From: Sphaerisporangium rubeum
GTDB taxonomy: Bacteria > Actinomycetota > Actinomycetes > Streptosporangiales > Streptosporangiaceae
Length of the DNA stretch: 64,000 bases
Reading direction: 5' to 3'
Assembly: GCF_014207705.1 (NCBI RefSeq)
Contig: NZ_JACHIU010000001.1
Coordinates: forward strand, 3,960,501-4,024,500
Positions 50,810 to 59,119 of this stretch are shown here, piece by piece. A model generated the notes under the pieces. It searched no databases. It saw nothing but the letters and a program-made list of their open reading frames with translations, and was not told the DNA's origin. The stretch's first letter is position 1. Every line of letters begins with the position of its first letter. Made by a program: the position numbers and the translations under genes.

Positions 50810-53155
50810 ATGCCCGCCCAGGAGGAGCGCCTGCGCGCGATCGGGGCCGCGGGGGCGGCCGTGCTCAGCCGGGTCGCCTACCACCAGGTCCGTACCGAGC
50901 AGGTGGCGGCCGAGGTGCGGCTGGGTGACACGCGGGTGGACCGGCCGGCGGGGGGCAGCCGCAGCGCCGTGTGGCTGTACAACGAGGTGAAGAGCCGGCG
51001 CGTGCTCGTCGCGCTCGCGGCGCTGCACGCCTTCGAACGTCACATGGCGGCCGGCGGCTGGTCTCCTCCGGACACCGGGCCGTTCACCGTCACCGACGCC
51101 AGGGCCCTGGTGACGGACGCGCTCACCGAGGTCTGCCGGTTCCAGCGCGCCGAGGCGTTCCTGATGACGCAGGTGGGTCACGGCATCGGCGACATCGCGA
51201 CGTCGGAGAAGCGCGTCAGGACCAGCGAGGCCCCGTCCCGCCCCCCCGCCTGGCCGCCGACACCGCTCGGCCGCGTCGCCGCCGCCGCGTGGACCGGCCG
51301 CCTCACCGTGTTCGCCCCCATGCTGGAGCCGGTGCTGCTCCTCGCGGCCCGTTCGGTGACCGACCCCCCGGCGGGCTGGGCCGCCGAGAGCGCCACGTTC
51401 CTGTCCGACCTGGCCTTCCGTGCCTACCTGGGTGACGCCTACTGCCCTCCCGGCCGCCAGGCCGCGGGCCTCGCGGCGTACTGGTTCGACCGTTCCCTCA
51501 CGATGCTGACCGGCCCCTGGGCCGGTGAGCTGCACGCCGCCGAGGTGGCGCTGACGGCCGTGCGCCGCCGCGGCACCGATCCACGCGCCGAGGCCGCCGC
51601 GCAGGTGACGATCCTGCGCACCCTCCTGGAGGCCGGCACCCTGCACGCCAGGGCCGCGCGCGAGGGCACCGAGGCGATCACGATGTTCCACCGGCTCGCC
51701 GGCCGTCCCGCTCTACCTCCGGCGGCGGGGATCACGGCGTCCGGGACGGCGGCGGCCAGGCCGTCCGGGACGGCGGAGTGGTCCGATCTGCGGTCGCTGT
51801 GCGACGCCGCGACGCGTCAGGGCATCGCGGCGCTGCGGTTCGGCGACATCGCCGGAGCGCGGGCCGCGTACGAGCTCGCCGGGGCCGTGGTGGGAAGCGC
51901 GGTGGAGAGCGCGGCCGAAGGCCGGGGGACGGGGGACGAGCGGCGTTCGCTGGCCCTGCGGGCCAGGCACAACATCGCGGACGTGCTGATCGAGGAGGGC
52001 CGGCCCGGTGCGGGGCTGGCGGTCGCCGAGCAGGTGCACCGCGTGCGGTCCGCCGCGGCGGCGCCGTCCGGCACCGATGCCGCCTGGCGGCGCGCCACGC
52101 TGACGGCCGAGGTGCGGGTCCGCGCGCTGACCAGGTCGGGCCGGGTGGTCGCGGCGGTGCGGGCCGCCGAGGAACTGGTGACCGACCGCAGGGAACGCCT
52201 CGGCGGCGTGGACAACGTGAGCGCGGCGAGCGCGCGGGTCACCCTGGCCGAGGCGCTGCTGGCGGCGGGCCATCCCGGCGAGGCCCGCCACCACATCGAG
52301 GACGCCTCCCAGTACCGCCGCGGCCGGCTGGTCGCCACCGGCTACTGGCCCCAGTACGACAGGGTGCTGCTGGCCCAGGCGCACATCGCGCTCGGCGCTC
52401 CCGGCGCCGCGGTGGAGATCCTGCGTGCGGCTCCGGTCACCGGTGAGTGGTTCGCCACGCGGGTGTCGGCCCGTCTGGCGCTCAACGCGCACCGCCTGCT
52501 GGCCCTCGCGCACGCCGCGCTCCACGAGACCGGCCTGGCCCTGGACGGGTTGCGCGCTCTGTCGGAGACCTTCGACTCCCGTCCGGCGGGGGACGCGCTC
52601 GCCGTGGTGGTGTGGCGGGACCTGTGCGAGCTCCTGATCGCCACCGGGGAGATCGATCAGGCCCGGTGCCTGCTCTCCCGTGTCACGCAGGCCGAGCCGC
52701 CGGCCGCCGAGGACCTTCCCGGCCACGCCTACACCCTGCTGCTGCGCACGTTGCTCGCCGCGCACGAGGACGGCGCCACGCAGGGGGTGCCGGCTCCCCG
52801 CGAGGCGGTCACGGCGGAGCGCCGCGACGTGCGGGACATCCCCGTAGCGGCCGCCGACGGCGACGCGGCCGGGCCGGGGCTCGACCCGGCGCGTGCCGAG
52901 CTGGTCCGGCTGGGTCTCGACCCGGCGCATCCGGTGCTGCTGCGCGTCGCCTACGAGGAGGCCCGCCGCCGAGGCGCGCACGATCCCGCGGCGGCCGCGG
53001 AGCTGCTGGCGCCACTGATGTGCCGCCGTCCCCTCGCGCACGGCCGGCCCGCGATCGGCGACGGCCACCCGCTGCACCTGGCCGCCAGGGACCTGGCCGA
53101 CCAGTTCGCCCTGCCTGGTCCCGCCGAGCCGGGACCCGCCTGGGACGACTACTGA
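50810..53155 (+). CDS. Large TetR-like HTH plus TPR-like protein, paralog 1
   Basis: 781-aa protein, no named family. The N-terminal 70 residues align with a TetR helix-turn-helix: LRAIGAAGAAVLSRVAYHQVRTEQVAAEVRL then RSAVWLYNEVKSRRVLVALAALHAFE, where WLYNEVKSRRVL corresponds to the recognition helix and following turn (compare LYYHFKTKDDII in TetR). GIGDIATSEKR (about 127) is shared with paralog 2. From about 300 onward the chain is helical with TPR-like units (ARHNIADVLIEEGRPGAGLAVAEQ, ARVTLAEALLAAGHPGEARHHIEDA). The C-terminal RRPLAHGRPAIGDGHPLHLAARDLA block is also shared. ATG 50810 after GAGGAGG (10 bp). Probably a regulator; partner genes follow on the minus strand. Confidence 0.75.
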   Translation: MPAQEERLRAIGAAGAAVLSRVAYHQVRTEQVAAEVRLGDTRVDRPAGGSRSAVWLYNEVKSRRVLVALAALHAFERHMAAGGWSPPDTGPFTVTDARALVTDALTEVCRFQRAEAFLMTQVGHGIGDIATSEKRVRTSEAPSRPPAWPPTPLGRVAAAAWTGRLTVFAPMLEPVLLLAARSVTDPPAGWAAESATFLSDLAFRAYLGDAYCPPGRQAAGLAAYWFDRSLTMLTGPWAGELHAAEVALTAVRRRGTDPRAEAAAQVTILRTLLEAGTLHARAAREGTEAITMFHRLAGRPALPPAAGITASGTAAARPSGTAEWSDLRSLCDAATRQGIAALRFGDIAGARAAYELAGAVVGSAVESAAEGRGTGDERRSLALRARHNIADVLIEEGRPGAGLAVAEQVHRVRSAAAAPSGTDAAWRRATLTAEVRVRALTRSGRVVAAVRAAEELVTDRRERLGGVDNVSAASARVTLAEALLAAGHPGEARHHIEDASQYRRGRLVATGYWPQYDRVLLAQAHIALGAPGAAVEILRAAPVTGEWFATRVSARLALNAHRLLALAHAALHETGLALDGLRALSETFDSRPAGDALAVVVWRDLCELLIATGEIDQARCLLSRVTQAEPPAAEDLPGHAYTLLLRTLLAAHEDGATQGVPAPREAVTAERRDVRDIPVAAADGDAAGPGLDPARAELVRLGLDPAHPVLLRVAYEEARRRGAHDPAAAAELLAPLMCRRPLAHGRPAIGDGHPLHLAARDLADQFALPGPAEPGPAWDDY

Positions 53156-53200
53156 CGCACGCGCCGCATGGCCGGCCGGCGACGCCGCGGCCGGAAGCGG

Positions 53201-54280
53201 TCACGCGCGCCGCGGCGGGCCGGTCAGTGCCGCCGCGGGTGGGAAGGCGGCGCGCGCGGCGGCCCAGCGGTCGAGCAGCGGCCCGGTCAGCGAGGCCGGC
53301 AGGTACGGTGCGAGCGGGCCGAGGTCATGGCCGCCGAGCAGGAGCAGCGGGCCGCGTACGTACACCGCGGCGAGGCGGGGCAGCGGCGCGAAGTCCGGTG
53401 AGGGCCTGGTCGCGGCGGCGCGCAGCGCGGCGGGTACGGGTCCGGCGGACGCCAGCCAGGCGCCGTACCCCGGCAACCGGCCGACGCGCTCGGCCAGCCC
53501 CACGCGCAGCCACCGCGCCTCCTCCAGGTCACCCGCCAGCACGCAGGAGACCGTGGCGAGCACCTCCACGGCCATCGCGTAGGTCTCCGCCGCCATCAGC
53601 CCGTACCCGAACTCCACGCCGAGCGGGGTCGCGGCGAGATGGTCCAGGTGCGCTCCCTCGTGCACCCCGCGCCAGATGCGCTCCTGGAGCGGCGCGGCCC
53701 TGCGCGGCACGTCCGCGTACACGTTCCTCGGCCCGGCCGGGGAGGGCAGCCGCATCCAGCACCGTCCGGCGAGCCCTCCGCACCGGTCGGTCCGCACGAT
53801 CGTGTAGGCGCCGCACGGCGAGGGCCGGTGCCGCTCTCCCCAGCGCAGGTCGGCCGCCGCGTCCTGCCGCGTCCCGCCGGTCGAGGGCTCCCCCGGGCAG
53901 GCCTCCGCCACGGCGTCGCAGAACTCCCCGATCGCACGGCACGCGTCCCACAGGGCCGGGGACCGGCCCGGCGAGACGCAGGCGGCGACCGGGTGCGCGG
54001 CGCGTCCGGCGGCCAGGTAGTACGGCGGCAGGGGCCCGGCCAGCGCGCGCAGTGCGCGCAGCCGCGTGGCGTGACATCCCGCGTACCGGATCCCGACCCT
54101 GCGCACCACCTCGTCCAGTCCGCGGAACGCCTCCACGGCGACCTCGTCGTGCTCGGCGAGCGCGAGCCCCGCGAAGGCGATCTCGGCCCAGCCACGGGTG
54201 CGCCAGGCGGCGGCCTCGCGTCCCGCGGCGGGGACGTGGGTGGCCTCGGTGGCCGCGGCGACGGCCCAGGCCCGGCTCAT
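53201..54280 (-). CDS. HExxH-motif protein, putative metalloenzyme, unknown function
   Basis: 359-aa protein. HEGAH (207-211) is an HExxH motif inside RIWRGVHEGAHLDHLAATPLG, and Glu232 in AAETYAM, 21 residues after the second His, would complete a gluzincin-type metal site. The N-terminal half is helical and Cys-containing (YAGCHATRLRALRAL, WDACRAIGEFCDAVAEACPG). HExxH proteins accompany several peptide-modifying gene clusters, but I cannot place this one in a named family, and a protease or oxygenase activity is equally possible. ATG 54280 overlaps the stop of the upstream oxygenase gene (ATGA), so the two are made together. Confidence 0.65.
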   Translation of the reverse strand: MSRAWAVAAATEATHVPAAGREAAAWRTRGWAEIAFAGLALAEHDEVAVEAFRGLDEVVRRVGIRYAGCHATRLRALRALAGPLPPYYLAAGRAAHPVAACVSPGRSPALWDACRAIGEFCDAVAEACPGEPSTGGTRQDAAADLRWGERHRPSPCGAYTIVRTDRCGGLAGRCWMRLPSPAGPRNVYADVPRRAAPLQERIWRGVHEGAHLDHLAATPLGVEFGYGLMAAETYAMAVEVLATVSCVLAGDLEEARWLRVGLAERVGRLPGYGAWLASAGPVPAALRAAATRPSPDFAPLPRLAAVYVRGPLLLLGGHDLGPLAPYLPASLTGPLLDRWAAARAAFPPAAALTGPPRRA

Positions 54281-54984
54281 CGGTCCGCCCACAGGCGTAC
54301 CCGCAGCAGCCGACGCTCGGGGTCGGCGAAGGGGGTGCGGCCGTGCAGGGTGCGCCGGTTGTCGATGACGATGACGTCGCCGGGGTGGTGGCACAGGCGG
54401 ACGGCGGGTGCGTGGCGCAGCCCGGACTCGAACACGGTGGCGGCCTGCGCCTGCGGCGGCCGGAGCGGGCCGAGGTTGTCCCTGCGCCACCGCACCGTCC
54501 CGTCGCCGGGGAGCACCGGCATCGGCGGGACGGCCGCGGCGGCCTTGCTGAAGACGTCCGGCGGGGTCCAGGTCCAGACGGGCTGCGCGAGGCGTTCCAG
54601 CGCCGTCTCCCCCGCCGGTTCGCGGCGTAAGGCGGTGACCACGTCGCGCTCGGTGAGCAGCATGGTGTCCCCGCCGTCGTCGGCGGGCCGCACCACGAAC
54701 AGGCAGATCACGTCCTCCGGCCTGCTGTGGTACTGCGCGTCGGTGTGGAAGGCCGCGCCGCCCGCGCGCATCGAGAAGGTGGCTCCCGGCCGGGTGGTGC
54801 GCGGCGCGATCGTCCAGATCTCCCGTCCGCCGTCCCGGTCCGACGGTCTGCCGAACCCCGTGGCGATGCGCAGCACCCCCTCGGGGTCGGGCCGGCCGTG
54901 CGGGAGGAACGGCGCGTCGTTCAGCAGGGCCCAGCCGCGGGCCGCCAGTTCCTCCTGTGCGCGTGCGATCTCGGTCTCCCGCAT
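54277..54984 (-). CDS. Fe(II)/2-oxoglutarate-dependent oxygenase, TauD/TfdA family
   Basis: 235-aa TauD-type oxygenase. The metal site is His-x-Asp in AAFHTDAQYHSRPED (about 98-103) with the distal His in RTLHGRTPFADPERRLLRVRLW, whose Arg binds 2-oxoglutarate. ATG 54984 has GAGGAGGAG two to three bases before TC-ATG. Closest in style to amino-acid/peptide hydroxylases of the clavaminate synthase-like group. Translation is coupled to the HExxH gene downstream. Probably hydroxylates an amino acid, carrier-bound or peptide substrate; the substrate is not known. Confidence 0.85.
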   Translation of the reverse strand: MRETEIARAQEELAARGWALLNDAPFLPHGRPDPEGVLRIATGFGRPSDRDGGREIWTIAPRTTRPGATFSMRAGGAAFHTDAQYHSRPEDVICLFVVRPADDGGDTMLLTERDVVTALRREPAGETALERLAQPVWTWTPPDVFSKAAAAVPPMPVLPGDGTVRWRRDNLGPLRPPQAQAATVFESGLRHAPAVRLCHHPGDVIVIDNRRTLHGRTPFADPERRLLRVRLWADR

Positions 54985-55172
54985 GACTCCTCCTCGCGTC
55001 GGTGGGTGGGGACGGGCACGCGTCGCCGCGAACACCGCCGTCCGGCGGGGATTTCACCGGACCCAGCAGCGCCGAGTGATATGAGCAAAATGAGCAAAAT
55101 GACGGAAAGGTACTCTTACTAGAGAACCGCTGCGCCTGGTCACCCCCCGGCCGTCGGCGGGTCGTTCCCCGG

Positions 55173-55373
55173 TCACTCCCCACGACCGCCGTCCCCGCTT
55201 CCGGCCGCCCGGCCCTGTGGCCCGCCGGGGACCGGTGACCCATCGGAACAGCGACGATGATCCTCACCCGCTCTCCCCTGCCCTCCGCCACTCCCCGTCA
55301 CCCCCGCACCCGCCCTCGACGCAGGCGTCACCATAGGCTTACGAACTGGTGCGGCTTCCCGCGAAAGATTCAT
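55173..55373 (-). CDS. Candidate short peptide gene upstream of the oxygenase-HExxH pair
   Basis: 66-codon frame, ATG 55373 with GGAG nine bases upstream, oriented with the oxygenase gene and ending 188 bp before it. It reads M-N-L-S-R-E-A-A-P-V-R-K-P-M-V-T-P-A-S-R then a Gly-rich end with one Cys (HRRCSDGSP). Codon third positions are much less GC-rich than in real genes here, so it may be noncoding or a recently evolved peptide. Offered only as a possible substrate or precursor. Confidence 0.2.
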   Translation of the reverse strand: MNLSREAAPVRKPMVTPASRAGAGVTGSGGGQGRAGEDHRRCSDGSPVPGGPQGRAAGSGDGGRGE

Positions 55374-55457
55374 GTCAGAAAGCTCCGCGCGACGCGTCGC
55401 CACCGGGACCGCGGCCCCTGCCGCCGCGCGGCGGCCGGCCGATGGGACCATGGCGGC

Positions 55458-56555
55458 ATGCCGGGGCCGGCGGTGCCGAATCTTGGGGAAGTGATGGCGG
55501 AGATCCGCCTGGTGCGGGAGAGGGGGTTGCTACGGCTCGGTCAGGTGCGGCTTCCCGCTCTCGCGTCCGCGGTCACGGCCCTCGGGCTGCCGGCGGCGGA
55601 GGGGCTGCTCGCTCCGTCGATCATCAGGATGCTCGAACAGGTGCTGGAACGCCTCGGCGGCGGCACGCTCGGCGAGGCCACGGCGTACACACTGGGTCTC
55701 GTGCCGGGGACGCGTGACTGGCCGGCGCAGACGCGGCGGCAGCGGGCCGCGGACGTGTACGGGCTCAGCGTGGAGCGGTTCCGCAAGGACCGGGAGCGGC
55801 TGATCCTCGGGCACGTCGCCGAGACGATCCTGGCGCTGTGCGCGGAGGCCGCCGCGGGTGGTCGCGACGTGCCGGCGGTGGGGAGGGCACGGCGGCTGGT
55901 GGTGCGGGCCGGGGACGCCGACGTGACGATCACGGTGCACCGGGCCCCTGTGGAGACGCTCCGGGGGATGGACGTGCTGGTGTCCTCGGAGAACATCTAC
56001 CTGGAGATGGCCAAGACCTACCGGTCGTCGTTGTCGGCCACGCTGCGCAACGCGGCGGCGCGGCGCGCGGTGACCGGCGAGATGGTGGACGACGTGCTGC
56101 AGCGGGAGCTGCGCGAGTGGCTGCGCGCGCACGGCCGCGAAGGCATGCCGGTGACGCCGGGAACCGTGGTGGCCACCTCCCCCGGGGAGCTGGCACGCCA
56201 GGGGGTGCGGCGGGTCTACCACGCCGCGACCGCGGTCCCCCGGCCCGGCACCGACGGCTACACCGTGGACCCCGCTGCGGTGCTGCGCGCGGTGCGCTCG
56301 GTCTTCGCCATGGCCCGCGCGGAACGCGACCGCTTCGGCCCGCCGCTGCGTTCCCTCTGCTTCCCGGTGTTCGGCGCCGGCCGTGGGGGGCTGCCGCCGG
56401 AGACGGGCCTCGCCTACCTCTGGGCCGCGCTGGAGCCGGAGCTGTCGGTCCCCGGCCCGTGGGACGTCCACCTGATGACGCGCAAGGAGCGCACCGCCGC
56501 CGCCGTCGTCACCGGGCTCCCGCTGGCGTCCCCGCCGCCGTCCCCCGGCCCTTGA
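55458..56555 (+). CDS. Macro-domain protein with an unassigned N-terminal helical domain
   Basis: 365-aa protein. The C-terminal part (about 150-350) matches the macro domain that binds ADP-ribose: TITVHRAPVETLRGMDVLVSSENIYL, MPVTPGTVVATSPGELARQGVRRVYHAATAV and SLCFPVFGAGRGGLPPETGLAYLWAAL. The first 130 residues (AEIRLVRERGLLRLGQVRLPALASAV, QRAADVYGLSVERFRKDRERLILGHVAETIL) form a helical domain that I recall as recurrent in actinobacterial proteins but cannot name. ATG 55458 is used; a start at 55494 (MAEIRLV) with GGGGAAG is as likely. Divergent from the oxygenase pair and upstream of the second TPR regulator. Confidence 0.75.
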   Translation: MPGPAVPNLGEVMAEIRLVRERGLLRLGQVRLPALASAVTALGLPAAEGLLAPSIIRMLEQVLERLGGGTLGEATAYTLGLVPGTRDWPAQTRRQRAADVYGLSVERFRKDRERLILGHVAETILALCAEAAAGGRDVPAVGRARRLVVRAGDADVTITVHRAPVETLRGMDVLVSSENIYLEMAKTYRSSLSATLRNAAARRAVTGEMVDDVLQRELREWLRAHGREGMPVTPGTVVATSPGELARQGVRRVYHAATAVPRPGTDGYTVDPAAVLRAVRSVFAMARAERDRFGPPLRSLCFPVFGAGRGGLPPETGLAYLWAALEPELSVPGPWDVHLMTRKERTAAAVVTGLPLASPPPSPGP

Positions 56556-56946
56556 CCGGCCGCGCACGGGCCGGGGACGCCGTCCGGCGCGGAGCGAGGG
56601 CCGTCCGGCGCGACGAGGGTGCCGTCCGGCGCACGCCGACGGCCGTCCGGCGCACGGCAGGGTCACGAAGGCGGTGGGGTGGCGGGTGAGCGAAGTGTGG
56701 GAATTTCATACATCTATTGCCGGAGATTTGAGTATTTGGTTGGTTGATTGCGGGTCGCAGTACGGGCGGTTTGCGGGCACTGCCGTAATTACCGGGGCCG
56801 CAGGGGCAGGCCGGAGCGGGGATGGCGGGGGGTCGCGCAGGACGCCGATTCGTGGTGCGAGATATATGCTTTGTAGATCAATGGACCTTTTGCCGTTGAT
56901 ATCCCTACTCCAGGTGAACCGCAGGACTGACCGAGGAGGTTCCAGG
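56556..56946. other. Intergenic region between the macro-domain gene and TPR-regulator 2
   Basis: The first third carries four iterons (see separate entry); the second (about 56700-56800 and 56860-56925) is AT-rich, e.g. GGGAATTTCATACATC and GATATATGCTTTG, which suits a promoter for the downstream gene. No Shine-Dalgarno or conserved frame suggests an extra gene. Confidence 0.45.
56581..56654. repeat. Four 11-bp iterons with exact 21-bp spacing
   Basis: CCGTCCGGCGC occurs at 56581, 56602, 56623 and 56644, always 21 bp apart, with unrelated filler between copies. Two helical turns per step puts all copies on one face of the DNA, as in operator arrays bound cooperatively. They lie between the macro-domain gene and the second TPR-regulator gene. 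Confidence 0.8.
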
Positions 56947-59106
56947 GTGTCGGCGCAGGAAAGACGGCTCTCCGCGATCGGGGAGGCCGCGGCAGGGGTC
57001 CTCCGCCACACCGACTACCACTTGGTGCGGGCCGAGGACGTCGCGGCGGCGGTACGGCTGTCCCGAGAGGGACAGAGCGGACGGCGTAGCGCCGTGTGGC
57101 TGTACAACGAGGTGAAGAGCCGCCGGGTCCTGGTCGCGCTGGCCATCCGGCACGCCTTCACCGAGTTCGCCGAGCGCAACGGCCCTCTTGAGCCGCCGGC
57201 CACGCCGGGAAGCCTGGTGGAGGCCCGTGACCTGGTCACGCAGGCACTGCTGGTGATCGCGCGGTTCCACCGCGCGGAGTCGTTCCTGACCCGGCAGGTG
57301 CAGCTCGGCATCGGCGACATCGCGACCTCCGAGAAGCGGCAGTCCGCGCCGCAGGGACCGCCGGTCTGGCCGGGAGGCATCGGCCAGGTCGCCGCCGCGG
57401 GGTGGTCGGGCCGGGTGATCGCCTACGCCGACCACCTGGCGCCGGTGCTGAGCGCCGCGGCGAGCGCCGTGTGCCTGCCCACGGCCAAGTGGATCCGTGA
57501 GAGCGCCGAGAAGCTGTCCCACCTGGCCTTCGACGCCTTGGCCGACGACACCGACGGGCCGGTGGACCGGCAGGCCGCGGCTTTGAGCGCGCACTGGTAC
57601 GAACGCCACCTGGTGCCGCTCGCCGGCACGTGGATCCACGACCTGGACGTGGCCGAGCGCGCCAGGGACGTCGCCAGGCGCACCGGCGCCGGCACCCACG
57701 CCGAGTCCGACGCGCAGGCCGGCGTGGTGCGCGCGCTCCTCGACACCGGCATCCTGCTCGAACGGGCCGCACGCGAGGCCGCGGAACTGACCCGCCTGCT
57801 GTCGCTGCCGGACGCGCGCACCGACAACGACCTGCGTTCACGGTGCGACGTGCTGAGCCGCCGGGGGCTCGCGCTGCTGCGGTTCGGCGACCTGGAGGCG
57901 GCCAGGGAGAGCTTCGAGTCGTCCCTGAAGATCGCCGAGAACGAGAAGGAGCCGTTCTGCCCCGCCGGTGAGGCCTCCTCCTACGCCGCGCGCGCACGCA
58001 ACAACCTCGGCGAGGTGCTCGTCGAGGAGGGCCGTCCCGTCGAAGGCGGCGCGCACATCGAGCAGGCGCGGACGGCGCGCGCCGACGCCGCGACGAGGAC
58101 GGCCGGGGTGTCGGCCGCGTGGCGCCGCTACACCCTCACCGCGCAGGCCGCGGCGCGCGCGACGGTCCGCGCGGGCCGGGTGGTGAAGGGGGTGCGGCTC
58201 GCCGAGGCGGTGGTCGCCGACCGGCGTGAGCGCCTCGGGGAGCTCGGCGACATCAACGTGGTGGGGGCCAGGGTGTCGCTCGGCGAGGCCCTGCTGGAGG
58301 CGGGCCAGCCGGTGGAGGCACGCCACCTGCTCCAGGAGGCGGGACGGCACCGCGCCGACCTGCTGCAGCCGATCGCCTACTGGCCGGGCCACGACACGGT
58401 GCGGCTGGCGCAGGCGGAGCTGGCTCTTGAGGACGGGGGCTCCGCGCTGCGGGTGCTGGAGCGGTCCCCCGTGCTGGACGAGTGGTTCGCGAGGCACGTG
58501 TCGTTCCGGCTGTGGGCCGAGGCACGGGTGACGCGCGCGCTCGCGTTGTCGCTCGGCGGCGAGCACTCCGAGGCCTGCCGGTCCCTCGACGAGCTGACCC
58601 GCCTGATCGCCGGTGCGCGGCCGGACGCGCTGGTGCTGTCGGCGTGGCGCGCGCTGGCCGAGGTGCGGCTGGCCGGCGGCGACCCGCAGGGGGCCATGGT
58701 GCCGCTGGAGCGCGCACGCGCGGCCGAGTCACGGCCGGGGGACCCGCCGGGACGGGCCCGCACCCTGCTGCTGGCGGCGCGCTGCGCCGACCTGTGCGGC
58801 GAACCGGTGACCGCCGCGCGCCACCGGACGGCGCTGGCCGCGCTGACCGACGACGGGCTCGACGCCACGCACCCGGTGCTGCTGGAGGCGGGCTACGACA
58901 AGGCGCACCGCCTGTTCGACGAGGGACGGTTCGACAACCTGGACGAGCTGCTCGCGCCGCTGCTCGACCGCACCCCGCTGGCGCACAACCGGCCGCCGCT
59001 CGGTGACGGCCATCCCTTGCTGTTCCGCGCCGTCCTGCTGGCCGACCGCAGCGGCGCCGTGCGCATGCCGCAGGCCCCACGGCAGATCCTCTGGGAGGAC
59101 GTCTGA
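56947..59106 (+). CDS. Large TetR-like HTH plus TPR-like protein, paralog 2
   Basis: 719-aa paralog of the protein at 50810. GTG 56947 has GAGGAGG seven bases upstream. TetR-like N-terminus RLSAIGEAAAGVLRHTDYHLVRAEDVAAAVRL ... RSAVWLYNEVKSRRVLVALAIRHAF; the shared LGIGDIATSEKR block; TPR-like helices (CDVLSRRGLALLRFGDLEAARESFESSLKIA, RARNNLGEVLVEEGRPVEGGAHIEQA, ARVSLGEALLEAGQPVEARHLLQEA); and the C-terminal RTPLAHNRPPLGDGHPLLFRAVLLA block. Both paralogs keep the WLYNEVKSRRVLVALA segment almost unchanged, suggesting DNA recognition is conserved while the TPR half has diverged. Convergent with the FUSC gene. Confidence 0.75.
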   Translation: MSAQERRLSAIGEAAAGVLRHTDYHLVRAEDVAAAVRLSREGQSGRRSAVWLYNEVKSRRVLVALAIRHAFTEFAERNGPLEPPATPGSLVEARDLVTQALLVIARFHRAESFLTRQVQLGIGDIATSEKRQSAPQGPPVWPGGIGQVAAAGWSGRVIAYADHLAPVLSAAASAVCLPTAKWIRESAEKLSHLAFDALADDTDGPVDRQAAALSAHWYERHLVPLAGTWIHDLDVAERARDVARRTGAGTHAESDAQAGVVRALLDTGILLERAAREAAELTRLLSLPDARTDNDLRSRCDVLSRRGLALLRFGDLEAARESFESSLKIAENEKEPFCPAGEASSYAARARNNLGEVLVEEGRPVEGGAHIEQARTARADAATRTAGVSAAWRRYTLTAQAAARATVRAGRVVKGVRLAEAVVADRRERLGELGDINVVGARVSLGEALLEAGQPVEARHLLQEAGRHRADLLQPIAYWPGHDTVRLAQAELALEDGGSALRVLERSPVLDEWFARHVSFRLWAEARVTRALALSLGGEHSEACRSLDELTRLIAGARPDALVLSAWRALAEVRLAGGDPQGAMVPLERARAAESRPGDPPGRARTLLLAARCADLCGEPVTAARHRTALAALTDDGLDATHPVLLEAGYDKAHRLFDEGRFDNLDELLAPLLDRTPLAHNRPPLGDGHPLLFRAVLLADRSGAVRMPQAPRQILWEDV

Positions 59107-59119
59107 CCGGGGACGGCCC

